64,000 nucleotides of DNA from Caenimonas soli (GTDB lineage Bacteria > Pseudomonadota > Gammaproteobacteria > Burkholderiales > Burkholderiaceae_C). The position numbers and the translations under genes were made by a program. The stretch lies in assembly GCF_013155545.1 (NCBI RefSeq), contig NZ_JABJVV010000008.1:124001-188000 (forward strand). Reading direction: 5' to 3'. Below are positions 56,487 through 64,000 of this stretch, piece by piece. Every line of letters starts with the position of its first letter. Position 1 is the stretch's first letter. The notes under the pieces were generated by a model, which was given only the letters and a program-made list of their open reading frames with translations, was not told where the DNA came from and ran no database searches.

Positions 56487-56795
56487 TCAGCCCTTGAGCG
56501 TGTTCAGTTCGTCGACGTTGATATTGGATTTGTTGCGGAACAACAGCACCAGGATGGCGAGGCCGATGGCCGACTCCGCCGCGGCCACGGTCAGGATGAA
56601 GAACACGAACACCTGGCCGTGCATGTCGCCCAGGTAGTACGAGAACGCCACGAAGTTCATGTTCACGGCCAGAAGCATCAGCTCGATGGCCATCAGCAGC
56701 ACGATGAGGTTGCGGCGGTTCAGGAAGATGCCGATCACCGACAGGGCGAACAGCATGGCTCCCAGCGAGAGGAAATGTCCGAGAGTAAGTGTCAT
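56487..56795 (-). CDS. nuoK: NADH-quinone oxidoreductase subunit K
   Basis: A 102-residue three-helix membrane subunit of complex I. The conserved glutamates lie in [19 protein letters not shown] (about 34-52) and [19 protein letters not shown] near 75, both needed for proton coupling. The ATG overlaps the nuoJ stop by 4 bases, so translation is coupled. It precedes nuoL by 25 bases. Confidence 0.97.
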   Translation of the reverse strand: MTLTLGHFLSLGAMLFALSVIGIFLNRRNLIVLLMAIELMLLAVNMNFVAFSYYLGDMHGQVFVFFILTVAAAESAIGLAILVLLFRNKSNINVDELNTLKG

Positions 56796-57448
56796 GCCTT
56801 GGTCTCCGCGGCGGCCGGTGCCGGCTCAGGCTCGGGCGCGACCATGGTGGGGCCCATCTTCACGACCTGCAGGCGGTCGCGCGCCCTGACTCGAACCTGG
56901 TGAGCCGGGTCCATGTGCTTGCTGTCCTTGCGCTGGCGCAAAGTCAGCGCAATCGCAGCGACGATAGCCACCAGCAGGATCACCGCCGCGACCTCCAGCG
57001 GGTAGAGGTACTGGCTGTACAGCAGCTTGCCCAGTTCCTTGGTGTTCGAGTACTGCGTGGCGCCCTGCACCACCGCGGGAACGGCCCGCGGCTCTTCTCC
57101 CAGGCGGAAACCGGCCATCAAGACCGCCGCCATCTCCAGGGCTATGAGGGCGCCTACGCTCGCCGCCAGCGGGAAATGCTTCCAGAAGCCGGCCCGCAAT
57201 GCGTCGACGTTGATGTCCAGCATCATCACGACAAACAGGAACAGCACCATCACGGCGCCCACGTAGACCAGCACCAGCGAGATCGCGAGGAACTCGGCCT
57301 TCAGCAGCAGCCACACCGCGGCCGCCTGGAAGAAGGCCAGCACCAGGTAAAGGGCCGCATAGACGGGGTTGCGGGCAGTGATCACGCGAAACGACGCGAA
57401 CAGCAGCACCGAGGCAAACAGGTAGAAGAAGCCGGTTCTGATATCCAT
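56792..57448 (-). CDS. nuoJ: NADH-quinone oxidoreductase subunit J
   Basis: A 218-residue membrane subunit of complex I with five helices, beginning [20 protein letters not shown] and including the conserved [21 protein letters not shown] pi-bulge region near 60. The C-terminal tail (about 165-218) is longer than in E. coli, hydrophilic and rich in Pro, Glu and Ala, as in other Burkholderiales. It follows nuoI by 8 bases and overlaps nuoK by 4. Confidence 0.96.
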   Translation of the reverse strand: MDIRTGFFYLFASVLLFASFRVITARNPVYAALYLVLAFFQAAAVWLLLKAEFLAISLVLVYVGAVMVLFLFVVMMLDINVDALRAGFWKHFPLAASVGALIALEMAAVLMAGFRLGEEPRAVPAVVQGATQYSNTKELGKLLYSQYLYPLEVAAVILLVAIVAAIALTLRQRKDSKHMDPAHQVRVRARDRLQVVKMGPTMVAPEPEPAPAAAETKA

Positions 57449-57456
57449 CTTTTTCT

Positions 57457-57978
57457 TCAGCGGTATTTGGCGTCAGCCGCCTTGTTGGCCGCAATCTCGG
57501 CTTCGTAGCGATCGCCCACGGCCAGCAGCATGTCCTTGGTGAAGTACAGGTCGCCGCGCTTTTCGCCGTGGTATTCCAGGATGTGCGTCTCGACGATCGA
57601 ATCGACCGGGCAGCTCTCCTCGCAGAAGCCGCAGAAGATGCACTTGGTCAAATCGATGTCGTAGCGCGTCGTGCGGCGGGTGCCGTCGGCGCGCTGGTCC
57701 GATTCGATGGTGATCGCCAGCGCCGGGCACACGGCCTCGCACAGCTTGCAGGCGATGCAGCGCTCTTCGCCGTTCTCGTAGCGGCGCAGGGCATGCAAGC
57801 CGCGAAATCGCGGCGACAGCGGCGTCTTTTCCTCGGGGAACTGCACCGTGATCTTGCGGCTGAAGGCGTACTTGCCGGTGATGGCCAGGCCCTTGAACAG
57901 CTCGACCAGCATGAAGCTGGACAGGAAGTCCTTGAGCGAAAAAGCCGACGGCTGGGAAACTACTGCTTGGGTGGACAT
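57457..57978 (-). CDS. nuoI: NADH-quinone oxidoreductase subunit I
   Basis: A 173-residue peripheral subunit of complex I carrying clusters N6a and N6b. The two 4Fe-4S motifs are [12 protein letters not shown] (about 75-86) and [12 protein letters not shown] (about 114-125), each followed by the paired fourth cysteine of the other cluster. An N-terminal amphipathic segment anchors it to the membrane arm. It follows nuoH by 9 bases. Confidence 0.97.
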   Translation of the reverse strand: MSTQAVVSQPSAFSLKDFLSSFMLVELFKGLAITGKYAFSRKITVQFPEEKTPLSPRFRGLHALRRYENGEERCIACKLCEAVCPALAITIESDQRADGTRRTTRYDIDLTKCIFCGFCEESCPVDSIVETHILEYHGEKRGDLYFTKDMLLAVGDRYEAEIAANKAADAKYR

Positions 57979-57987
57979 GGCGTGTGC

Positions 57988-59064
57988 CTATTTCCAGATG
58001 TTGTACGGGGTTTGCATCCACGCGCCGATCACGACCAGCCAGACCAGCGTCACCGGAATGAAGATCTTCCAGCCCAGGCGCATGATCTGGTCGTAGCGGT
58101 AGCGGGGGAACGTGGAGCGCACCCAAAGGAACATAGTGACGACCACGAAGGTCTTGATGCCCAGCCAGATCCAGCCGGGGATGAAGGACAGGAACTCGAA
58201 CGGGGGCAGCCAGCCGCCCAGGAACATGATGACGGTCATGATCGAGACCAGCCACATGTTGGCGTACTCGGCCAGGAAGAACATGGCGAAGCTCATGCCC
58301 GAGTACTCGATCATGTGGCCCGCGACGATTTCGGACTCGCCTTCGACCACGTCGAAGGGATGGCGGTTGGTCTCGGCCAGGCCGGAAACGAAGAAGACCA
58401 CGAATATCGGCAGCAGCGGCAGCCAGTTCCACGACAGGAAATTGAGGCCCGCGCCCACGGCCATGCCCTTGCCCTGGCCCATGACGATGTCGGTCAGGTT
58501 CATGCTGCCAGCGACCATCAGCACCACCACCAGGCAGAAGCCCATGGCGATTTCGTAGCTCACCATCTGCGCGGAGGCGCGCAGCGCGCCCAGGAACGCG
58601 TACTTGGAGTTGGAGGCCCAGCCGGCGATGATCACGCCATAGACCTCCAGCGAGGTGATCGCCATCAGGAACAGCAGGCCGGCGTTGATGTTGGCCAGCG
58701 CGATGTCGGGACCGAACGGAATCACGACCCAGGCGGCCAGCGCCGGCATGATGGTCATGATCGGCCCCAGCAGGAACAGGCCCTTGTTGGCGACCGTCGG
58801 CAGGATGATTTCCTTGGTCAGCAGCTTCACTGCGTCGGCAATGGGTTGCAGCAGGCCGAGCGGGCCGATGCGATTGGGGCCGATGCGGATCTGGGTGAAG
58901 CCGATGGCCTTGCGTTCCCACAGCGTCAGGTAGGCCACCGCGCCCATCAAGGGCAACACCACGGCGATGATCTTGATCAGCGCCCAGGTCACCGGCCAGG
59001 CCGCGCCGGTCCACCAGCCGGCGGCGATCAAGCCCTGGCCTATGCCGTAAATGTGGTCGATCAT
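57988..59064 (-). CDS. nuoH: NADH-quinone oxidoreductase subunit H
   Basis: A 358-residue membrane subunit that builds the quinone-binding channel with the peripheral arm. [19 protein letters not shown] (about 61-79) and the acidic [20 protein letters not shown] loop (about 221-240) are hallmark motifs, and [13 protein letters not shown] precedes it. About eight helices are visible. Its ATG overlaps the nuoG stop by 4 bases. Confidence 0.97.
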   Translation of the reverse strand: MIDHIYGIGQGLIAAGWWTGAAWPVTWALIKIIAVVLPLMGAVAYLTLWERKAIGFTQIRIGPNRIGPLGLLQPIADAVKLLTKEIILPTVANKGLFLLGPIMTIMPALAAWVVIPFGPDIALANINAGLLFLMAITSLEVYGVIIAGWASNSKYAFLGALRASAQMVSYEIAMGFCLVVVLMVAGSMNLTDIVMGQGKGMAVGAGLNFLSWNWLPLLPIFVVFFVSGLAETNRHPFDVVEGESEIVAGHMIEYSGMSFAMFFLAEYANMWLVSIMTVIMFLGGWLPPFEFLSFIPGWIWLGIKTFVVVTMFLWVRSTFPRYRYDQIMRLGWKIFIPVTLVWLVVIGAWMQTPYNIWK

Positions 59065-61181
59065 GCCGGCACCCCCACACGGGCATCAGCCGTGAGCTGC
59101 AGCGACGGCGCTCGCCGGACGATGCTGTCCAGTTGGTAGATGGCCGCGGTGACGGGCTTGCCCGCCGCGGCGGACAGGTCGATGGCGGCGGAAGTAGCGT
59201 TGCTCAGTTTGCCGCCCTGCACATGGCTGGCCTCTGCATCCTGGGCGCCGCGGGCGGCTACCAGGACCTCCTGGGCGGACTCGAACTCGAAGCCGGGCAG
59301 GCCCAGCAGGTTCGCGAGCACGCGCAGGACCTTCCAGGCCGGACGGGTCTCGGCCAGCGGCTTGACCACGGCGTGGAAGCTCTGCACCCGGCCCTCGGCA
59401 TTGACGAAGGTGCCCGGGGTTTCGGTGAACGGGGCGATCGGCAGCAGCACGTCGCTGAACGCCAGGTTCGCCTTGAACGGGCTCAGGGTCACGACCATTT
59501 CGGCCTGCGCCAGTGCCGCGGCCGCTTTGGCGCCCGCAGCGGAGTCGAACTCGGGCTCGTTGTTCAAGAGGATCGCCGCCTTCAGGCCGCCGGCGAGCAT
59601 CTGGCCGGCATTCAGGCCGTTCGCGCCCGGCAGGGCTCCGGCGAGTTGCGCGCCGACGGTGTTGGCGGCTTCGGTCAGGTAGCCGACGGTCGCGCCGGTC
59701 TGCTCGCCGATCCAGCTGGCCAACGCCAGCAGGCTGGAAGCGTTGGCGTGGTGTGCCGCCGCGTTGCCGAGCAGGATGGCCTTGCGCTCGCCGCCAAGCA
59801 GCGATTTCGCGATCGCCTTGGCCGCATCGGTTGCATTGCCCTGGGCCGGAGCCGAGGAGCCCTTTTCGGAGGCGATGGCGGCGGCGACATCGGCCAGCGC
59901 CTGCGCCCAGTTCGAGGCCGGCGTGATCACGGACGACGCGATCGACATCGCCCAATCGTTCGCCACATCGTGGATCACCGACACCGCCGCGCCCTTGCGC
60001 ACCGCAGCGCGAACGCGCAGCGCAAACAGCGGATGGTCCTTGCGCAGGTTGGAGCCGATCACCAGCGCGCGCTGCAGGTTGGACAGCGAAGCGATCGACG
60101 TGCCGAGCCAGCGGACACCATCGGCCTTGGAGAACTGCGCATTGCGCAGGCGGTAGTCGATGTTCTCGCTGCCCAGGCCGCGCATCAGAGCGCCGGCCAG
60201 GTACAGCTCTTCCACGGTGCTGTGCGGACTGACGAGGGCGCCGATGCTTTTCGCACCGTGGTCGGTCTTGATCTGCTTCAGGCCATTGGCCACGTATTCG
60301 AGGGCCGTCTGCCAGTCCACGGTCTTCCACTCGCCGCCCTGCTTGAGCATGGGGGCGGTGAGGCGGTCGTCTTCGTTGAGCGACTCATAGGAGAAGCGAT
60401 CGCGGTCGGCCAGCCAGCATTCGTTGACCTGCTCGTTCTCGAGCGGCAGCACGCGCATGACCTTGTTGCTCTTGACCTGGACGATCAGGTTGGCGCCGGT
60501 CGAATCGTGGGGGCTGACCGACTTGCGGCGCGACAGCTCCCAGTTGCGGGCCTGGTAGCGGAACGGCTTGCTGGTGAGCGCGCCCACCGGGCACAGGTCG
60601 ATCATGTTGCCGGAGACTTCGGAGTCCACCGTATCGTTCATGACGGTGGTGATCTCGGAGTGCTCGCCCCGGTGGATCATGCCCAGCTCCATCACGCCGG
60701 CCACTTCCTGGCCGAAGCGCACGCAGCGAGTGCAATGGATGCAGCGGCTCATCTCCTCCATCGAGATGAGAGGGCCGACGTCCTTGTGCAGCACCACGCG
60801 CTTCTCTTCCTCGTAGCGGGAAGACGAGCCGCCGTAGCCCACGGCCAGGTCCTGCAGCTGGCACTCGCCGCCCTGGTCGCAGATCGGGCAGTCCAGCGGG
60901 TGGTTGATAAGCAGGAACTCCATCACCGACTGCTGGGCCTTCAGGGCCTTGTCGCTCTTGGTGCGCACGATCATGCCATTGGTCACGGGCGTGGCGCAGG
61001 CCGGCATCGGCTTGGGCGCCTTCTCCACGTCGACCAGGCACATGCGGCAGTTGGCCGCGATGCTGAGTTTCTTGTGATAGCAGAAGTGCGGGATATAGGT
61101 GCCCGCCTTGTCGGCCGCATGCATGATCATGCTGCCTTCGGTGATCTCCACCTTCTGGCCGTCGAGTTCGATTTCAATCAT
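59061..61181 (-). CDS. nuoG: NADH-quinone oxidoreductase subunit G
   Basis: A 706-residue iron-sulphur subunit of complex I. The N-terminal 2Fe-2S domain has [21 protein letters not shown] and MPACATPV cysteines; the N5 cluster is [19 protein letters not shown] (with histidine ligand), and N4 follows in [15 protein letters not shown]. The rest is a molybdopterin-oxidoreductase-like domain that no longer needs the cofactor. I use ATG 61181, which overlaps the nuoF stop by 4 bases. The C-terminal third is Ala-rich, as in other betaproteobacteria. Confidence 0.96.
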   Translation of the reverse strand: MIEIELDGQKVEITEGSMIMHAADKAGTYIPHFCYHKKLSIAANCRMCLVDVEKAPKPMPACATPVTNGMIVRTKSDKALKAQQSVMEFLLINHPLDCPICDQGGECQLQDLAVGYGGSSSRYEEEKRVVLHKDVGPLISMEEMSRCIHCTRCVRFGQEVAGVMELGMIHRGEHSEITTVMNDTVDSEVSGNMIDLCPVGALTSKPFRYQARNWELSRRKSVSPHDSTGANLIVQVKSNKVMRVLPLENEQVNECWLADRDRFSYESLNEDDRLTAPMLKQGGEWKTVDWQTALEYVANGLKQIKTDHGAKSIGALVSPHSTVEELYLAGALMRGLGSENIDYRLRNAQFSKADGVRWLGTSIASLSNLQRALVIGSNLRKDHPLFALRVRAAVRKGAAVSVIHDVANDWAMSIASSVITPASNWAQALADVAAAIASEKGSSAPAQGNATDAAKAIAKSLLGGERKAILLGNAAAHHANASSLLALASWIGEQTGATVGYLTEAANTVGAQLAGALPGANGLNAGQMLAGGLKAAILLNNEPEFDSAAGAKAAAALAQAEMVVTLSPFKANLAFSDVLLPIAPFTETPGTFVNAEGRVQSFHAVVKPLAETRPAWKVLRVLANLLGLPGFEFESAQEVLVAARGAQDAEASHVQGGKLSNATSAAIDLSAAAGKPVTAAIYQLDSIVRRAPSLQLTADARVGVPA

Positions 61182-62506
61182 GGGGTTACAGCCGCCTTGT
61201 CGATGAGGGCCTCGAATTCGTGGCGGAAATGCTTGATCATTGCCCGCACCGGCATGGCGGCCGCATCGCCGAGTGCGCAGATGGTGCGGCCCTGGATGTT
61301 GTCGGCCACCGAGTTGAGCAGGTCCATGTCGCTGGGCTTGCCATGGCGGTTGTGGATGCGGTCCACGACGCGCCACAGCCAGCCCGTGCCTTCGCGGCAG
61401 GGCGTGCACTGGCCGCAGGATTCGTGCATGTAGAAGTACGACAGGCGCTTGAGCGATTCGACCATGCAGCGCGAATCGTCCATCACGATCACCGCCCCCG
61501 AACCCAGCATGGAGCCGGCCTTGGCGATGGAGTCGTAGTCCATCGTGCATTCCATCATGATGCTGGCGGGCAGCACGGGCGCGGATGAACCGCCGGGGAT
61601 CACGGCCTTGAGCGTGCGGCCCTTGCGCACGCCGCCGGCCAGTTCCAGCAGCTTGCTGAACGGCGTGCCCAGCGGCACCTCGTAGTTGCCGGGCAGCTCG
61701 ACGTCGCCGGACACCGAGTAGATCTTGGTACCGCCGTTGTTGGGCTTGCCGACTTCAAGGAAGGCCTGGCCGCCGTTGCGGATGATCCAGGGCACGGCCG
61801 CGAAGGTTTCGGTGTTGTTGATCGTGGTCGGCTTGCCGTACAGGCCGAAGCTGGCCGGGAACGGCGGCTTGAAGCGCGGCTGCCCCTTCTTGCCTTCGAG
61901 CGATTCGAGCAGCGCGGTCTCTTCGCCGCAGATGTAGGCGCCGAAACCGTGCGAGGCATGCAGCTGGAAGCTGAAGTTGCTGCCCAGGATGTTGTCGCCC
62001 AGGTACCCGGCCGCCCTCGCCTCTTCCAGCGCTTCCTCGAAGCGGTCGTAGGTCTGGAAGATCTCGCCGTGGATGTAGTTGTAGCCGACGGTGATGCCCA
62101 TCGCGTAGGCCGCGATGATCATGCCTTCGATCACCTGGTGGGGGTTGAACTGCAGGATGTCGCGGTCCTTGCAGGTGCCCGGCTCGCCCTCGTCCGAATT
62201 GCAAACGAGGTATTTCTGGCCCGGAAACTGGCGGGGCATGAAGCTCCACTTCAGGCCCGTGGGAAAGCCTGCGCCGCCGCGGCCGCGCAAGGCGGATTCC
62301 TTGACGGTGGCGATCACCTGGTCTTGCGTCAGACCTTCGTTCAGGATCTTGCGCAGCGCCGCGTAGCCTTCGCGCGCCTCGTAATCCTTCAGGCGCCAGT
62401 TGGTGCCATCGAGGCCCGCGTAGATTTGCGGGTTGATGTGGCGGCCGTGGAAGCAGGTCTGGACACCCGTGGCCTGGAACTGCGAGAGCACTTGTTGGGC
62501 GTTCAT
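61178..62506 (-). CDS. nuoF: NADH-quinone oxidoreductase subunit F
   Basis: A 442-residue flavoprotein subunit that oxidises NADH. The NADH/FMN loops are [19 protein letters not shown] (about 63-81) and the [18 protein letters not shown] region. The N3 4Fe-4S cluster ligands are [12 protein letters not shown] (about 353-364) and the later cysteine in [15 protein letters not shown] 62506 overlaps the nuoE stop by 4 bases; the longer frame upstream lies within nuoE. Confidence 0.97.
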   Translation of the reverse strand: MNAQQVLSQFQATGVQTCFHGRHINPQIYAGLDGTNWRLKDYEAREGYAALRKILNEGLTQDQVIATVKESALRGRGGAGFPTGLKWSFMPRQFPGQKYLVCNSDEGEPGTCKDRDILQFNPHQVIEGMIIAAYAMGITVGYNYIHGEIFQTYDRFEEALEEARAAGYLGDNILGSNFSFQLHASHGFGAYICGEETALLESLEGKKGQPRFKPPFPASFGLYGKPTTINNTETFAAVPWIIRNGGQAFLEVGKPNNGGTKIYSVSGDVELPGNYEVPLGTPFSKLLELAGGVRKGRTLKAVIPGGSSAPVLPASIMMECTMDYDSIAKAGSMLGSGAVIVMDDSRCMVESLKRLSYFYMHESCGQCTPCREGTGWLWRVVDRIHNRHGKPSDMDLLNSVADNIQGRTICALGDAAAMPVRAMIKHFRHEFEALIDKAAVTP

Positions 62507-62988
62507 GACTGGGCGCCTTTCAGGCCGTCGACCAGCTGGTCCAGCTTGTCCGGGCTCATGAAGCTGCACATGGTGCGGTCGTTGACCAGCACCACCGGCG
62601 AATCGGCGCAGGCGCCCAGGCATTCGCTTTGCTGCAGGGTGAACATGCCGTCCCTGGTGGTTTCGCCCATCTTGATGCCCAGCCGATGCTCCAGGTGGCG
62701 CAGCGCCTTGGCCCCGTCGCGCAGCTGGCACGGCAGGTTGGTGCAGACGTTGAGCTTGTATTTGCCCACCGGATGCTGGTTGTACATGTTGTAGAAGGTC
62801 GTGACTTCGTGCACCGCGATCGGCGGCATGCCCAGGTAGTCGGCGACGAGCTTCTCGCTCTCCAGGCTGACGAAGCCCTGCTCCTGCTGGACGATGGCCA
62901 GGCAGGCCATCACGGCGGATTGCTTCTGCTCAGCCGGGTACTTGGCCACTTCCTTGTCGAAGCGCACGCGCATGGTTTCAGAAATCAT
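62503..62988 (-). CDS. nuoE: NADH-quinone oxidoreductase subunit E
   Basis: A 161-residue thioredoxin-like 2Fe-2S subunit holding cluster N1a. The four ligands are in VCTNLPCQL (about 81-89) and [11 protein letters not shown] (about 121-131). The [16 protein letters not shown] motif (about 63-78) is characteristic. Its ATG overlaps the nuoD stop by 4 bases, and its stop overlaps nuoF by 4 bases, so D, E, F and G are tightly coupled. Confidence 0.97.
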   Translation of the reverse strand: MISETMRVRFDKEVAKYPAEQKQSAVMACLAIVQQEQGFVSLESEKLVADYLGMPPIAVHEVTTFYNMYNQHPVGKYKLNVCTNLPCQLRDGAKALRHLEHRLGIKMGETTRDGMFTLQQSECLGACADSPVVLVNDRTMCSFMSPDKLDQLVDGLKGAQS

Positions 62989-64000
62989 CGGTCAATCTCT
63001 CCGAACACGATGTCCATGGTGCCGATCACGGCCACGGCGTCGGCGATCATGTGGCCGCGCGACATCTCGTCCATGGCGGCCAGGTGGGCGAAGCCCGGCG
63101 GGCGGATCTTCAGGCGGTACGGCTTGTTGGCGCCGTCGCTCACGATGTAGATGCCGAACTCGCCCTTGGGGTGCTCGACGGCGGCATAGGCCTCGCCTTC
63201 GGGCACGCGGAAACCTTCGGAGAAGAGCTTGAAGTGGTGGATCAGCTCTTCCATGTTGGCCTTCATCGACTCGCGATCGGGCGGCGCCACCTTGTGGTTG
63301 TCGGTGATCACCGGGCCGGGGTTCACGCGCAACCAGTCCACGCACTGCTTGATGATGCGATTGGATTCGCGCATTTCCTGCACGCGCACCAGGTAGCGGT
63401 CGTAGCAGTCGCCGGTCTTGCCGACCGGGATGTCGAAGTCCATCTTGTCGTAGACCTCGTAGGGCTGCTTCTTGCGCAGGTCCCAGGCGAAGCCGGAGCC
63501 GCGCAGCATGGGGCCGGTGAAGCCGAGGTTGAGCGCACGCTCGGGCGAAACAACGCCCACGCCCACCGTGCGCTGCTTCCAGATGCGGTTGTCGGTCAGC
63601 AGCGTCTCGTACTCGTCCACGTAGTGCGGGAAGCGCGCGGTGAAGTCGTCGATGAAGTCGAGCAGCGAGCCTTGGCGGTTCTCGTTGAGGCGATTGATGG
63701 CGCGCTCGTTCCTGATCTTGTTGGCCTTGTACTGCGGCATGCTGTCCGGCAGGTCGCGGTACACGCCACCCGGGCGGAAGTAGGCAGCGTGCATGCGAGC
63801 GCCCGACACGGCCTCGTACATGTCGAACAGGTCTTCGCGCTCGCGGAAGCAATAGATGAGGATGTTCATCGCACCGCAATCCAGCCCGTGGGCGCCCAGC
63901 CAGAGCAGGTGGTTCAAGAGGCGGGTGATCTCGGAGAACATCACGCGGATGTACTGCGCGCGAAGGGGCACTTCCAGCCCCATCAGCTTCTCGATGGCCA
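62985..64000 (-). CDS. nuoD: NADH-quinone oxidoreductase subunit D (partial, 5' end outside)
   Basis: The last ~338 residues of the 49-kDa-type quinone-site subunit of complex I. Visible motifs include [20 protein letters not shown], a [15 protein letters not shown] loop, [19 protein letters not shown] and the C-terminal [11 protein letters not shown] that ends the family. The frame is open to the right edge, so the N-terminus (with the quinone-binding histidine loop) and nuoA to nuoC lie beyond. The gene overlaps nuoE by 4 bases. Confidence 0.97.
   Translation of the reverse strand, partial: AIEKLMGLEVPLRAQYIRVMFSEITRLLNHLLWLGAHGLDCGAMNILIYCFREREDLFDMYEAVSGARMHAAYFRPGGVYRDLPDSMPQYKANKIRNERAINRLNENRQGSLLDFIDDFTARFPHYVDEYETLLTDNRIWKQRTVGVGVVSPERALNLGFTGPMLRGSGFAWDLRKKQPYEVYDKMDFDIPVGKTGDCYDRYLVRVQEMRESNRIIKQCVDWLRVNPGPVITDNHKVAPPDRESMKANMEELIHHFKLFSEGFRVPEGEAYAAVEHPKGEFGIYIVSDGANKPYRLKIRPPGFAHLAAMDEMSRGHMIADAVAVIGTMDIVFGEIDR

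Overview
The window is 64 kb of dense, GC-rich chromosome from what looks like a betaproteobacterium of the order Burkholderiales, most like the Comamonadaceae (Ramlibacter, Variovorax or Polaromonas type). This is inferred from the gene families, the nuo operon tail (nuoN, DUF2818, NUDIX, DUF1178) and the base composition. No tRNA, rRNA, CRISPR array, insertion sequence or prophage gene was seen, and no stretch longer than about 300 bases lacks a gene. Most of it reads as core genome.

Left part (1-12.3 kb): a scoAB 3-ketoacid CoA-transferase pair with a CaiB-type CoA-transferase, divergent from a PAS-LuxR regulator with a palindrome between them. Several small secreted or unknown proteins follow, then an AhpD-like protein, a thioesterase, an SDR, ETF-ubiquinone oxidoreductase and a complete TRAP transporter (DctP, Q, M) behind a GntR-like operator. 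Then (12.3-17.1 kb) the glycine cleavage operon gcvT-gcvH-gcvP sits behind a tandem glycine riboswitch whose expression platform can be read from the sequence. Next come a TauE/SafE permease, two small heat shock proteins, a histidine kinase with a divergent response regulator and a second, Rcp1-like receiver.

Middle part (20.9-46 kb): protocatechuate genes pcaB-pcaC-pcaD ending in a FrnE-like DsbA protein; a CPA2 antiporter; a stress-type SDR; aroC with an orphan receiver; a CBS protein; a metY / hydrolase / cytochrome P450 operon; a GAF histidine kinase; an MFS exporter; miaA; aroD; a serine/threonine dehydratase-fold enzyme; a hemerythrin; and a MacB/AttH-type ABC system whose ATPase lies 2.4 kb away from its permease and lipocalin-like partner. 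An MsbA-like ABC exporter closes this part.

Right part (46-64 kb, all minus strand): a stressosome operon, rsbR-rsbS-rsbT followed by an RsbT-PP2C fusion and a histidine kinase with a degenerate RsbT-like N-terminus. No sigma-B, RsbV or RsbW is seen. The first three genes use weak start codons, and the rsbR ribosome binding site lies in a hairpin. This is the most interesting system here. After it come DUF1178, a NUDIX hydrolase, DUF2818 and the respiratory complex I genes nuoN back to nuoD, the last cut by the window edge.
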